Source: Agapetus fuscipes
Lineage: Eukaryota; Arthropoda; Insecta; Trichoptera; Glossosomatidae
NCBI GenBank assembly: GCA_951799405.1
Contig: OX637359.1
Coordinates: 3,840,201-3,904,200, forward strand
Length of the DNA: 64,000 nucleotides
Direction: 5' to 3'
Part shown: positions 41,926 through 54,205 of the stretch, in pieces
Numbering within the stretch: position 1 is the stretch's first letter
Layout of the letters: every line of letters begins with the position of its first letter
Position numbers and translations under genes: made by a program
The notes under the pieces: model-generated
The model's input: the letters and a program-made list of their open reading frames with translations, nothing else
The model's database searches: none
Told to the model about the DNA's origin: nothing

Positions 41926-42359
41926 AAGTACTACATGCCCAGACCATCTCATTACATTCTTGATTTTTTGTACCTTTACTTTCACATCCTCAGAATTCAT
42001 TTAATTTTTACCCATTCATTCCTACAACCATACTTCAAGGATTTCCATTCTTGCTCTACACAGATTTTCATACCAATTATTTTTCTTTCCAACTCTTTCG
42101 TATTCGTTTTAACGCAATTCTTAAATTTATTCCTCTTATATTTCTCTGCACAAGAGTGGATGCGTTTTCGGTGTATTTTTTAAACATTACTTTAATTCAA
42201 TAATATATTGCAAAATATAGTAAAGGACATACAGACGAGGTTAGTCGGAAAATTAAACCGTCCACAAATTCAAAGTTTATTTTTACTGTTTATTTATAAT
42301 GTCGGTGCTATGGACGAGGGAGTCAAGTAGCTGTTCTTAACTAGCGTATTTGGAACAGA

Positions 42360-42780
42360 ATCACGCTGTTTCGAATCACGCCTGGCCCTTTGACCATAGC
42401 TTCGACCCTGGTTCAACAGATGCCATTGCATGCACACAATTTTCTGCTTTCGCATGAATACAACTGGGCAGGCAAAATAAGTTTGTGAATTGCCTTACTT
42501 TCACAGAACTATTACAAACAAAAACATGTGAAAATAACCAAAGATACTTAATACAGGATTATGTATTATAACCGTTTATGTATGTATTCTATTGGTAACC
42601 GCTATGGACTCGTAATATGAAGGATGTGGGCTTGATTCCCGGCGGAACACAAAAAAAGATTTAATTTTAAAATTCGTTTTTCGCCATTTTAAAAAAAATA
42701 TTTTGCCTTTACCAAAGATTGGTCACCAAACTAAAGTCCATCCAGCCTCACAGCAATTGGGTCATGCTTTGAGAATTAGT
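42360..42780 (+). repeat. S3 remnant (42360-42500) and S1 SINE (42590-42780)
   Basis: S3: GACCCTGGTTCAACAGATGC. S1: GTAACCGCTATGGACTCGTA, CTTGATTCCCGGCGGAACAC and CCATCCAGCCTCACAGC. Confidence 0.65.
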
Positions 42781-45256
42781 ATCAGTTGTTATGAGGCTGA
42801 CCACCCATGTTGTAAAAAAATAGTTCACTTTGCCAATGTCACCGCTAATTCAGGGAAAGTTGCAGGGCTTACGTTCATTTGGGATTGGGATTTTATGTTG
42901 TAAGTCCACATGTGGCATGTGTAATAAGGAGGGCCGATTTTTTTTTTTTTGGATAATAATCCTCTAATAGTAAGAATATGTTGCCAAAAGAAGTTCAAAT
43001 TACGTGTGTAAAATAAAATTCCGTAAAAGTATTAATCATCTGTCTCCAAATCGGCCTCAAAGTTTCGAAAAAATTCAATTTTTATCATTTTTCATGAGGG
43101 CTAATAATACAATAAGGAATTGAGATTTTACGGTAATTTCTATATTTTTGTGCATAAAATATAGTAATGCGCACCAATAGTACAAATAAACAAGTTATTT
43201 TTTCACAAAATAAGCAGTAGGAGGGGTAGAGAGAGCGTCGAATTTCACTATTTTGCAAAGAATTTGTGACCGCGCGTTGTCACTATGAGTTGAATACGAA
43301 ACTTATTTCAATGCCCTGTGACTGGTAAAATTTGTTTTATTCTTTTATAAAGCATGATGTGTCATGAAATGTATCTTTTAATGCATTTATGTAACTGCAC
43401 AACTGGACAAGAAATGTTTTGAAAATCACGAAAAAACGCCAATATCTCCAAAAACTACTGATATTGTTTAAAAAAAACCCACCCAAGACTGTTAAACTTA
43501 TGATGAAGATGATGAATAATGTGCTGTTTTACATTTATTGTCCTGTAAATGTAAAGAAATAAATCAATGCGCCTTTCATAGAGATTGCGTAGTGTTCGCA
43601 CAAAAGTGAAGCTTCCTAACTGAGTAGCAAACATCAGGAAAAAGATTATTGGAAATAGGTACAGCCATAGTCGTTATAAAGTAACTAAGAAATCATAGAA
43701 AAAAGAATCTACGTAAAAAAGTTTAGACAATCAAACCAAAATACATTGATGGTAAAAGAACACGCCTAAATCTTAAAATAACATAAAACACCATCATCAT
43801 TGAGTATGTCCACAGCCAGTCTCACAAGAATCATTCCCAAAGCTGCATCGCCAACTTTTCAAAAAAGGCTTACTGGATGTTTCTACATTGGCAAAAACTT
43901 TACAGGTATTGAGTTTTGGGAAAAATGGCAGCACTCATAACTTCAGAAGCTCTGTATGATATCAAATGTGAAACATTCAATTAGTTTTCAAAAAACCTTT
44001 AATACCCATTATGATTTATTCGCACAAGATTTAAGTACAGATCAATTATGTCTATACAAGTTTGTCTTAGAAAACATAAACTTAGCCCATAAATCTCCAG
44101 GAAAAAAATCCTATGCTTGGTGGATTCCGCGAGCTATAGAGCTTAGGATCCCTTAAAAAACTTATTAATTTGGCAAATTATGTTGTTCAAGCATACGCTT
44201 TAGCTTGATTTATAATAATATGTCTTATTTTTTTAGCAGTATACTAAAAAATAATGATTACTTTTCAGTTTAACTATGTTCAGTTACATTTATGATATTT
44301 GTAAGTGCCATCTATTGCAAAGATGGTTTCCGACATTTATCGAAGTTTATTTAAATTAAAAAAATCATCAGGAGAACCTAAAATGATAATTGATTGCGCC
44401 AAATGAAAAAATAGTTGCTTTGCTCATTCAGAAAACTTACTGATAGCAAAGTTACGAATCTTCACAAACACCTAAGTGAACTCCTCGCAGATACACGTAA
44501 GATTCTAAAAAATCTTATCATGCAAGGTGGGAAAATTGACTCTTACAAGTTCCATGAATTAATTTTGTTGTTGCAACTTACTGTGGAATTACAAATTGGC
44601 AGAAAAATACATCTGAACCACTAGCATCTCAAAAGACATCTGATGGAGATCTCATTTTTTTTCACAGCACACGGTGGGCAAATGGATCTATCTCATCTGC
44701 GTTTATCATACGAAAACTAGCAAAATGTCTTTGAAGAACAGCACAAAAGTCTCTGCAACGTTTTTTTTTTAAATCAACATTAGAAAAAAATATTTAACCT
44801 AAAATAACGTCTCGCAGTGCCAGGCCAAAATTCGAAAAAAAACGGATTTTTTACGTTATCAATAACAAAATTTTACTTTCTGTAATTTACTTTTTTCTCT
44901 CAAATGTGTTATTTTATACCTTAAACATTTGTTTTACATGAGAAATAAAATTCAAAAATCGGGTTTAAAGTCAGTATGTAAAAATATTTTTTTTGTGTTT
45001 TTTTTCAATTTCTCATTATTTCAATGTCGATTTGGAGACAAAAGTTGTTGTTTGATTCTAATGAAACTTTTTGTCCAATAAAATTACGTCATTTAGCAAC
45101 ATAATTTCACTCTTAGATTAAAATTCAGCGTAATTTTTTTTTTCCCATACATCAGTGGCCCTCCTTAATGTGTAATCCCAAACTAGTACGTGTCTGTTTA
45201 TGGAAGTACATTTAATATGAATCTTAAATGATTTTTATCTTTGCAACTTTTTACGA
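42781..45256 (+). repeat. T module split by the 2.24-kb TIR element
   Basis: The first part, 42781-42924, ends GGCATGTGTAA. The second, 45168-45256, resumes ATGTGTAATCCC and runs to ATCTTTGCAACT. Confidence 0.85.
42925..45167. mobile_element. 2243-bp TIR transposon, 8-bp target duplication, degenerate coding content
   Basis: The ends TAAGGAGGGCC and GGCCCTCCTTA are inverted and flanked by ATGTGTAA (42917-42924 and 45168-45175). Imperfect inversion continues inward about 200 bp (TGTCTCCAAATCG in both arms). An 8-bp duplication fits hAT or P superfamilies. Two short ORFs (43956-44156, 44415-44624) may be transposase remnants; I cannot identify a domain. Confidence 0.85.
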
Positions 45257-45960
45257 GCTTGGCCGTCGCTACAAAGCGCCAATTCTTAAGCAAGTAACCT
45301 ATGTAGCTGCTGTAAGGCTGGATAAACCTTTGGAGACCGGTCTTTCGTAGAAGTATCCGAATCTTTCAACCCAGGGAAGAACATATTTAACAATATAAAC
45401 GGTATATTTTTAGTGGTCCGCCGGGGCGCGTGTTCCCATTCCACGACCTAAAAGGAATGTTTACTCAGACAAGCACACGGAAAAAATTTAATTCATCAAG
45501 TAGTTTCAGTTTTTCCATATTTACTCAAAAACTATTGACATTATAAAAAAACGGTTTCGATACTACACTAGACAATGTATAGTTCTATAAATAGAATGAA
45601 AAAAAATATTTCCAAAACATAGCACACACGAGAAAGTAGCTACAGAAGTGAAAAAAACGTATTTTTTTAAATATTTTTTTGTGGTCGCAATTTTTAAGTT
45701 ATATATTTTGTTTAAACTTTATAATTAAGATAAAAAATTAATAAACATGCTTGATTTTTTTCATTACTGTCACTTTTTTGCTAAGACCATAAAGTGTAAG
45801 AAACAATAACGGCATATTTAGGGTATGATACTTCCGTGTGCTTGCCTGAGTGAACATTCCTTTTAGGTCGCGGAATGGGAACACGCCGCCGGGGCTCGAA
45901 CTCACAGCTTTCCATTTACGAATCCAAAGCGTTACCACTCGACAACAGACAATACTGCAG
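45257..45960 (-). repeat. S1 SINE split by a 460-bp TIR element
   Basis: S1 sequence 45257-45427 (body to GTCCGCCGGGGC) continues at 45888-45960 (GCCGGGGCTCGAACTCAC to the A box). Confidence 0.8.
45428..45887. mobile_element. 460-bp TIR element with 8-bp target duplication GCCGGGGC
   Basis: The arms GCGTGTTCCCATTCC and onward (about 57 bp) are inverted. GCCGGGGC is at 45420-45427 and 45888-45895, both being S1 sequence. The AT-rich interior is homologous to one arm of the 9.4-10.1 kb palindrome. Confidence 0.88.
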
Positions 45961-46091
45961 TCTCTGGGCACCCTTAGTGGAAAAGTGAATGCTGAAAAAT
46001 TTTGAATTCTGATAAAAGTCGAGTGTCAAAGAAACCCAAGTTGACCACAGAGCATTTTGAAAAAGGACCGTTTTAGTCTACAGACCGGTCT

Positions 46092-46525
46092 ACAATAGGG
46101 TAATTTCCCATTTTTTTAAAATGATAGACTATATTTTTCAAAATGCATCTGCGTTTTTAAAAAATATATATATTTTTGGCGTGGTTTTTAAATTATATCT
46201 CTGTAAAATTCGCATATTTTAGATTTTCGGTAAAACAGGACATTTTTTTTATTAAGCGGGTATGATCTTCGGATATATTGTATTTCATACAAATCCACCA
46301 CTGGCAGATCCATCTACGTCACTTTGACGTCGCGGTTTGGCAAGCCGGCCGCGCTGTGATTTAGCGGGACTCAAATTCTCGGCTTTTTATTTTAGAAAAC
46401 TATCCATGAAATCTTTATTTTTACTACTTAAAAAATATACAGTTGTGATTCTTGAAATGTACTCTACACAACCATAGTATTTTTTAACCGTATTCCCCAC
46501 CACTGCAATTACCCTATCGTTAAAA
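46092..46525. mobile_element. Possible TIR element (ATAGGGTAATT ends)
   Basis: ATAGGGTAATTTCCC on the left and GCAATTACCCTATCG on the right are inverted over 11 bp. No clear target duplication. Confidence 0.4.
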
Positions 46526-46954
46526 AGCTACTTAAAAACTGTCCCGGTTTGTGCGACGCCCAAGCGCGCGCATCCCACCAATCGATATAATCCTGGCGCT
46601 TTTCTCGTCTCGCTCACTCCTGCTCAATTCCAACCTGTGACGTCACTCCTCACTTTCGCACACACATGTTTTGTTTCCGCCGTATGTACGCGACTTTAAA
46701 CGAAATAATTGGCCAAACAAAAGAAGCGGCCTCAGCCATACTGTCTTTTGTACTAATTGAATTGCTTCTCCAGTCATGTGTTCATGTGCTGGTATCAGAT
46801 CATCATGCTAAGATAGAAGTAGATGGACTTTTTTACCCAAATAGTGATCCTGCATCTGCAAGATATATCATACTCCTTCACCTTAGGCCCGTTATCGACT
46901 AGTCACTAGACTCAACCTGTCCGGTTTGTCTATGAAGAACGTCACCCTGCTTCT

Positions 46955-47205
46955 ATAATCTAAGTTTCAAAGATATATTAACCTTCAAAACTCATATCAA
47001 ATGCATGCCTACAAACAGATACGTGTAAGTTAGCGCTTACAAATGCTGAATGTGTACTGCTTACAAATTAAAACCAAATCTCAAATAAACACAAATCCAG
47101 CAGCTTTTGCCGACCTTCCCTGAAACAGGGGTGGCATTGGCACAAAGTGAACCATTTTTTACAGTATGGGTGGTCAGCCTCATACCAACCCATAAGTCAA
47201 GGATT
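46955..47205 (-). repeat. T module
   Basis: Complete minus-strand copy ending near 47203 (AAGTCAAGGA). Confidence 0.8.
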
Positions 47206-48199
47206 GTGTGGAATGTGATGCACACAAAAACAACGCTCACCAAAAAAATCATCCTGATATTATTATTACTTGTAAAATGCACCGAAGAAATTGATAAACA
47301 ATGGAAGTCCACTTTTTTACGTTTTTGAGTTAATGATGCAGAAATTATTATAATTAGCTGTTCTATAAGTGGTAAAAATATTGGAGTCCTCGGACTCATA
47401 GTTACTGAGAGATCAAGTGTGGGATATCAATGGGATGCACATAAAAGTGCGAGCATAAACCACGAAAGTTACTTCACATTAAATAAATATCAATAAAAGA
47501 AGATAAACAGTTTTTACAGATCAAAAATATCTCGTCTAGTTTAGAAGTTATGATGGTTTAAAAAAAGTGCACATTTTCACTAAAACTCGTCTCCTGCACA
47601 TTTTACTAAATGTGACTACTGTTGTTTATGCTTTAAAGTTTGAGGTACAGAATTTAGTTTAGACAAGACAACGTCCGTCGGGTCAGTTAGTGAATAAATA
47701 CGTTTCAAGTAATTTCAAATGCCACCTTATTTTTGATGAAACTTGTGTAGGAGAACGATATCTATCTGGGACACTCTACCAACAAATGGTTTAATGATCC
47801 TCTTATATGAGGCGACAAGGGACCACCAGACCTCTAAGCCGGGCTCGTCTTGAGGTCCAGACCTTTCTGCTCCTAAGCCTACCTTGCAAAACAGTGCCTC
47901 TACAACTCTGTAAGCCCAAATGCCATTATTTGTGTGTAGGTGAAGCATCTACATGTTAGTGCTGTTAAATGTTTATTATATTTGCTATAGAACTGCAATT
48001 CATTCAAGTCTTTGGGTACGGATTGTTACGAATGTGTGTCTGTGTGTTTTTACTTGTGTGAGTGTGTCTGTGTCTCTAGATGTGGGTGTTTTAATATACG
48101 GTTAAAAGGATATAGGGCATAAGCAACAAAAACTAAATTGTTCAAGAGAGCAGTTCAAAGTTTGAAAATTTGACATAACTTTTTTGCATTTTTCATCTG
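47206..48199. other. No gene seen
   Basis: Contains the S1-type tail (ACGCTCACC, AAAAAATCATCC) at 47220-47265 and a GT-rich microsatellite at 48030-48090. Nothing else recognisable. Confidence 0.4.
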
Positions 48200-48440
48200 T
48201 AATCTAAGCTGCAAAGATATGTTAACATTTAAGGCTCATATTAAATGCATGCCCACATACAGGCACATGTAGGTTCGCGCCTACACATTCTGCATGTGTG
48301 CATACAAATAAGCAAACCCTCACATGAACATAAACCTTGCAACTCCTGCCGCCGTTCCCTGAACCGGGGTGGCATTGTCAAAAGTGAACCGATTTTTACA
48401 GCACGGGTGGTCAGCCTCATACCAACCTATCAGTCAAGGA
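48200..48440 (-). repeat. T module
   Basis: Complete minus-strand copy. It carries the T hairpin CCTGAACCGGGG in a diverged form, as at 29390. Confidence 0.8.
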
Positions 48441-48524
48441 GCAGTTAATCTGTTATAAGTTAAATCTGGTATCAGATAAAGGAAAAGTAATCATATCGTT
48501 TAAATCAAAACAGCTCTAGAATTA

Positions 48525-48597
48525 AACACCCTCGGCGGGGATCGAACCCCAGTTCTCGGCGTAGAATGCAAGCACTCTACCAACTGAGCTGGCGACG
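48525..48597 (-). repeat. S2 tRNA-like head only
   Basis: GGGGATCGAACCCC (B box) and CTACCAACTGAGCTGGCG (A box). It could be mistaken for a tRNA gene; the body is missing. Confidence 0.65.
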
Positions 48598-49064
48598 GCT
48601 ACAGTATACCTAGATACATTGCACGGGTTGCTGTTATCATACATGAATGTCCTTTGAAAGATAAAGTTAATTAATCAAAGACGGTGCAAAATAATTTAAC
48701 TCTACGATTTTCAAGCCGTTTTTCTGTCCTTAATTTAACAATTAGGTCTGTCTATATCTTCATCCATTTCATGTGGTCTTATGAAACCAGGGTATACTTA
48801 ATTTTCACAAATATTTCATAGCTGCTCACGTCGGCGCTATGTCTAAGTGGTTCAAGGCCTCAGTTATACCATAAGACAATAGCGTGTTAGAAGAAAAAAG
48901 ATTCACACTGTCTTCTCTTTACAATAACTTTGATCTTGGTTAAACATATTCTTTTAATAGATTTGTGAAGAGAAATGCAATCCACCAACCATTTTTTCCT
49001 GGCTAAAAATAGGCATTAACATTATCAATCAGTAATTCAATATTAAATATTTTTAACGTCTGTA

Positions 49065-49445
49065 ATCTATAATCTATAATCTAAGTTGCAAGGATATATT
49101 CATTCAAAGCTCTCAGATGTATGCCCACAAACAAACACGTGTAGTTCGCGCTTACAAATGCTGATTGTGTACTTACAAATAAAATCCAAACCTCAAATGA
49201 ACATAAGCCCTGCAACTCTTGCCGACATTCCCTGAAACAGGGGTGACATTGGCAAAGTGAACCATTTTTTACAGTATGGGTGGTCAGCCTCATACCAACC
49301 TATAAGTCAAGGAATAACGTCAATGGGTAATAATAAGTTATGATTTCAAAAACAGAAAGTAAATAGATTAATCATTTTTCATGAAAGTTCCTTGACTTAT
49401 AGGTTGGTATGCGGCTGACCTCCCATGCTGTAAAAATGGTTCACC
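49065..49445. repeat. T module (-, 49065-49315) and short T (+, 49388-49445)
   Basis: The minus copy is nearly identical to the plus copy at 20757-21005. The plus fragment is only the first 58 bp. Confidence 0.8.
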
Positions 49446-49575
49446 AGTCTACCACCACCTTTAGAAAGGGACTGAGGACGCTGCTTTTTACTAGAAACCA
49501 TTGCGCCCTTGAGATGGTCCTAGACCATTAAATAGCACCACAGGAAATAAATCATCCATCATCATCATCATCATT
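49446..49575 (+). pseudogene. CR1/L2-like LINE 3-prime end
   Basis: TCTACCACCACCTTTAGAAAG to the ATCATCATCATCAT tail. Same family as 17390-17530. Confidence 0.75.
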
Positions 49576-49974
49576 CCTCTATATTTATTCAGGCACAAAT
49601 AGGTTTGGTCAATTGGATTCCTCTTTACGAATAAATAATGTAAAAAAATGTGCCAGATCATAAAGTTAAAGGTACATATTATTATTTTTGTGATTCTCTT
49701 AAAATATGAAAGAATTGACTGACATTTATTTTATGAAATAACAAAAACATCAGTTAAGATCAAAAGTCAAAAAGAAAAGAAAAACATACACTTTTTAGTT
49801 ACACAAATCATTTTGTGCAGAGCGCGTGAACATCGTAGGGTTAAGAGTTTATATCAATAGATCAATGCAGAATTTACGCTAATCAGAGCACGCGGTTGAT
49901 AGATGTCAGATTCAGGAATTTGGTTAATTAATTTTGTTTTTCACATGTGTGAGACAAAGTTTCAAATTAAATTT

Positions 49975-50465
49975 TCTGTCAGCGGATGTATGGAAGTGAA
50001 GCATGGACAGTGAACGATAGCGAAATGAGTAAAGTATGTACGGTGGAAATGAAGCATTTGAGAAGCATGACAGGAAAAACTCTGAGGGATAGAGTTAGGA
50101 ATGAATGGGTAAAAAAAAAAAATGTAATTTGAAAGAGGGTGTGAAAGTTAAGGTACAAAAGAATGTGATGAGATGGTTTGGGCATGTGGAAAGAATGAAT
50201 GATGATAGACTGACAAAGTATGTTTACAAAGAAAGTGTGAAAGGAAAGAGAGGGAAGGGACGACCGAGAAAAGTATGGAGTGATCAGATTGAGGAGATTG
50301 TGAAAGAATGGAAAATACAAAGTGAGCGTAAAAGAAGAAAATGCATGAAAAAGGTGATGGATATGAATGAATTGAAAGAGGTATGTAAGGATAGGAAAAA
50401 ATGGAGGCAGCTCTGCAGAGGCTCTGGCCACCCCTAGCGGAATGGCGACAGAGTTACAGTTACAG
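49975..50465 (+). pseudogene. LINE family L fragment (subfamily a)
   Basis: It carries the same C-terminal motifs as the copy at 7.8-8.4 kb: MYGSEAWTV region, VMRWFGHVERMNDDRL, GRGRPRK-type sequence GKGRPRKVW and the end QLCRGSGHP. An A-run near 50109-50120 disrupts the frame. The 3-prime end is GACAGAGTTACAGTTACAG. Confidence 0.85.
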
Positions 50466-50627
50466 GATTGACGTCATATATTTTCGTGAACTGGGTGGGT
50501 AGCGAGTGCCCACCTATCTATGATCGAATTTTCAAAGATAAATGCACATTTAGTTTTCTTCAATATTTATTTTTTATTCTATTTCTATTCATTCTATTTT
50601 TTATTAATTTGGAATTATTCGATTTTC

Positions 50628-51095
50628 CTTGACTTATAGGTTGGGGCTTACCACACATACTCTTGAAAATGTTTCACTTTGCTAATGCCACGCCTGTTTC
50701 AGGGAAGGTCGGAAAAATTGCAGGGTTAAGGTTCATTTGAGGTTTGGATTTGAATTTGTAATTACACATGCAGCATTTTTAAGCCCGAACTCACACGTGT
50801 CTGTTTGTGGGCATGCACTTTATATGAATCTTAAATGTTACATATCTTTGCAACTTATATTAAGCTTTAAGAGTAAAAATATGCTTGCCATAGAATTTTC
50901 ACAATTTTGCATTATTTATTTACGGCAAAACTTGAATGGTGTATGCTCCTTTGAGCTTTGGTTTTAATTTGTAACTACACATTCAGCATTTGTAAGCGCG
51001 AACTTACGCGTGACTATTTGTGGGCATGCATTTGATATGGGTTTTGAATGTTAATATATCTTGGTAACGTAGGTTATAGATTATATATATTACTA
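50628..51095 (+). repeat. T module plus a partial second T
   Basis: The first copy is 50628-50870. The second, 50935-51095, holds only the 3-prime half and ends TTATAGATTATATATATT. Confidence 0.75.
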
Positions 51096-51689
51096 AAATT
51101 AGAAAACAATTGATAGGAGTATGGGACTGGAGAAGAAAAGCGTTTTTAAAAGGCAGCGCTGGCTGTGGTTGATCAAGGAGACCGTGATAATTATAATTTT
51201 ATTTTAATAGGACAACAAACAGCGCTACCTACATAAGAAATTTAATAATAATAATAACAATTACAAAAACATGGCCAAATATATGTTGCCACAGATATCA
51301 AGCTAAGGAAGTTGGAAAGAATTACAGGATGTTAATTACAAGTGACTAATTACAAGAAAAAAATACTGCTCTCAAAACAGAAAATGATGTAATTTTTATA
51401 TAAAGAGAAGAACGAAAATAATGATGGTTATACCTGGTAAATCCACATACTGATAAGATATACTCATAATATATTTACCAATGCATGTGAAATGAAATTA
51501 ATCTTATCTTTCTACGCAGGGCCGAATTGACAGTTTTTATTTTTTTTTAATTATTGCATGCCATTTTTTGTTAAACAAATACCAGTTTAAGAAGTGAAAT
51601 TTCAATGACATCTCCTCCCCCCTGTGCTTGTTTGGCTCATCACCATTTGATTCAAAGATGACCTTTCAATGACATTGTCTTTTAAGAAT

Positions 51690-52240
51690 CACATTCTACA
51701 CAATCTGAGATAAGAAAAAAAATGTAAAACATGATAATGCGAGAGCTGTTTAAATATTTTTAAAATCAATTTCCAGTTTTCATTCCTTGACTTATAGGTT
51801 GGTATGAGGCTGACCACCCATACTGTAAAAAATGGTTCACTTTGCCAATGTCACCCCTGTTTCAGGGAAGGTCGGCAAAAGTTGTGGGGCTTATGTTCAT
51901 TTGAGGCTTGATTTTATTTGTAAGTACACATTCAGCATTTGTAAGCGCGAACTACACTTGTTGGTTTGTGGGCATACATCTGAGAGCTTCAAATGAATAT
52001 ATCCTTCCAACTTAGATTATAGATTATTATATCAGATGCATTGGTCCAGTACGCTCCCCCTGTTCTTGTTTGCCGTATACGCCAATCTTGTCAAATAGGA
52101 CTTTTTCATGCAGTTGTCTTAAGAATCAAATTCTACACAATCTGAGCTAAGAAAAACCGTAAAACTCGATAATGTGAGAGTTTTTTTAAATATTTTTTAA
52201 ATAAATTTCTTGTTTTCATTAGACACATTGGCCCAGTACA
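51690..52240. repeat. T module (51784-52028) between two halves of a local duplication
   Basis: Sequence with CTACACAATCTGAG and (A/T)-rich tail occurs at 51690-51783 and again at 52126-52240. T lies immediately after the first copy. Confidence 0.65.
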
Positions 52241-52659
52241 CATGCAAACATTGCTCATGTAAAATTTTCTCAATGGCGTATACGGCAAACAAGAACTAAG
52301 GCAGCGAGTAGGTACACACGTTAAAATTTCTCATGTGAAATAACCTCTGATGTATATAAGACAAACAAGCACTAAGGGACGATCTATGGGTCAGTTTAAC
52401 GTTTACATTCAACACTAATTTTCAACACCTTAAAATAGGCAAAGGAATCGAAGATAGTACAGAAATGTATTCATAAAACTAATATTTTCCACTATAATTT
52501 TAAGGTTTAGTTATTTGGTGACCGCTGTTTTGTGTGAATCTCATTTCAAGAGCCCTCTGCATGCTTGCTTGTCGCTAATAGACGTATTAAGTGTAAATAA
52601 TGAGAAGTGAACCCTGAAGAAAGTTTTTTGATTGAGATAAGTAATATTTTGAACCGGAA

Positions 52660-53155
52660 TATCCGGAATATCCAGAGTCATAATAAAAGAAGAGCTTGTA
52701 TGAAGAAGGTTATGACTCTGGAGGAAATGAAAGAAGTATGTAAGGATAGAAATAAATGGCGGTTGATCTGTAATGTTGGCGGCTAGGGTTTATTAAAGTG
52801 AAATTGGTTTTATGATTTAGTGTTTTTTTTTTTTTTTTAGTGTCCATGTATATATTATTATTTATTGATTTAAAAAAAATGTAATTTGTCATGCATGTTC
52901 CTTGACTTATAGGTTGGTATGCAGCTGACCACCCATACTGTAAAAAAATGGTTCACTTTGCCACTGTCACCCCTGTTTCAGGGAAGGACGGCAAGAGTTG
53001 CAGGGCTTATGTTCATTTGAGATTGGATTTTTTATATTGTAGGCCCACATGCGGCATGTGTTAGCGCGAAATTATACATGTCTGCTTGTGGGAACGCATT
53101 TAATATAAATCTTAAATGATATATATCTGTGCAGCTTAGATTAGATTAGATTAGA
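52660..53155 (+). mobile_element. LINE L (subfamily b) end + T
   Basis: The coding end finishes at ATCTGTAATGTTGGCGGCTAG (52770-52790). An AT-rich spacer with a T-run follows, then T from 52899, ending (TTAGA)n. Confidence 0.85.
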
Positions 53156-53159
53156 TTGA

Positions 53160-54205
53160 ACCCAACTCGAGGTTTTTGGATTTTAGAAAATTTTCGGATT
53201 GTTTTTATAATCCGCTGGGAATTGAATCCACTACCTTCTGATTAGAACTAATAACCTTATTCCATTCGAATTGGTCTGATTTGATGTTGTTAGGGGCGTT
53301 AGGGCCAACAAAATATTTTGTCGGTCACAGCATTACCAGTAACTTTCATTGTCTATAGGTACCTAACTTCCTGTCTATGATAATCAATTTCAAGAGTGCC
53401 ATTATCATGTCACGTTGTGTTGACTTAGTATTGTTACGAAATTAGGGTTCAAAAGTCTTTCAAATTAAAATACACAGGTCTTCTTATACAGTTGTTTATT
53501 TTACATTTTTAAATAATTTATTTTCACAAAGCTTTTTCGACTATTCCACTTGGTTTCTGTTCACTGATCAAGTTAGTTCTATGTGTTTGTAAATCTCGTA
53601 TGATACTACTGGCCCTGCAAGCCACTCGCACCCTTCTTATACTCTTTAAAACAGTACAATCTAGACCTATATTTGCTAGACAGTTCCAGAAAGGCATAGT
53701 AATTATTATTTTTCGATGCTTCACGTATTCTTTTCAATGATTCCTACCCACACAATACAATACAGAATTCCTATAACTAATACCTACTTATTTTAAATAT
53801 TTATATTTCATATTTACATAACAGTATGTACCTAGTAAAGAAAAAAATCTGCAAACATTTGGATTTTATTCTCTTAGTTCTGCAATATTCTGCAAGATGT
53901 TTTCAAAGCGTGTGTCTGCTTAAGTGTAAATAGTGGGCAAAGACAGAACAAAGTGGAAATACATGTGCAGAGGTACTGGCCACCTTAAGTGCAAAGGCGG
54001 CTGGATACAAGTACAGTACTATACAAACTACCATATAAAACACAATTCTAAATTTATTTTAATAGCGAATGCATATATAGTCTGAAGACGGTCCTGTAAA
54101 AGATATCGACAGATAAGCTGTTCGTTATTCTGGCTTGCTTGAATTTTTTTTCGCAAATAACTGACAACCTTGTTCGTATTAGATCGTTTCGTTAAGTTTC
54201 GTAAA
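53160..54205. other. Upstream of CutC, no gene seen
   Basis: AT-rich. A short L(a) end remnant (GAGGTACTGGCCACC) sits at 53930-54010. The CutC promoter and 5-prime UTR should be near 54100-54205, but no TATA box is obvious. Confidence 0.4.

Larger units (their letters stand above)
40395..42180 (-). mobile_element. LINE family L copy (subfamily a) split by the RTE-like insertion
   Basis: 40395-40647 is the reverse complement of the L 3-prime end (compare 50340-50465). 41938-42180 continues toward the WFGH region. Both parts are degenerate. Confidence 0.8.

Noticed and set aside
42925..45167. Long terminal repeat retrotransposon
   Set aside because: The ends are inverted, not direct, and the flanking duplication is 8 bp.
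46666..46902. 78-residue ORF starting MFCFRRMYATLNE
   Set aside because: Lies among repeats, with no supporting promoter, poly(A) signal or homology that I can see.
48525..48597. Possible tRNA gene on the minus strand
   Set aside because: A and B boxes match the S2 SINE head and no proper cloverleaf or tRNA 3-prime end follows.
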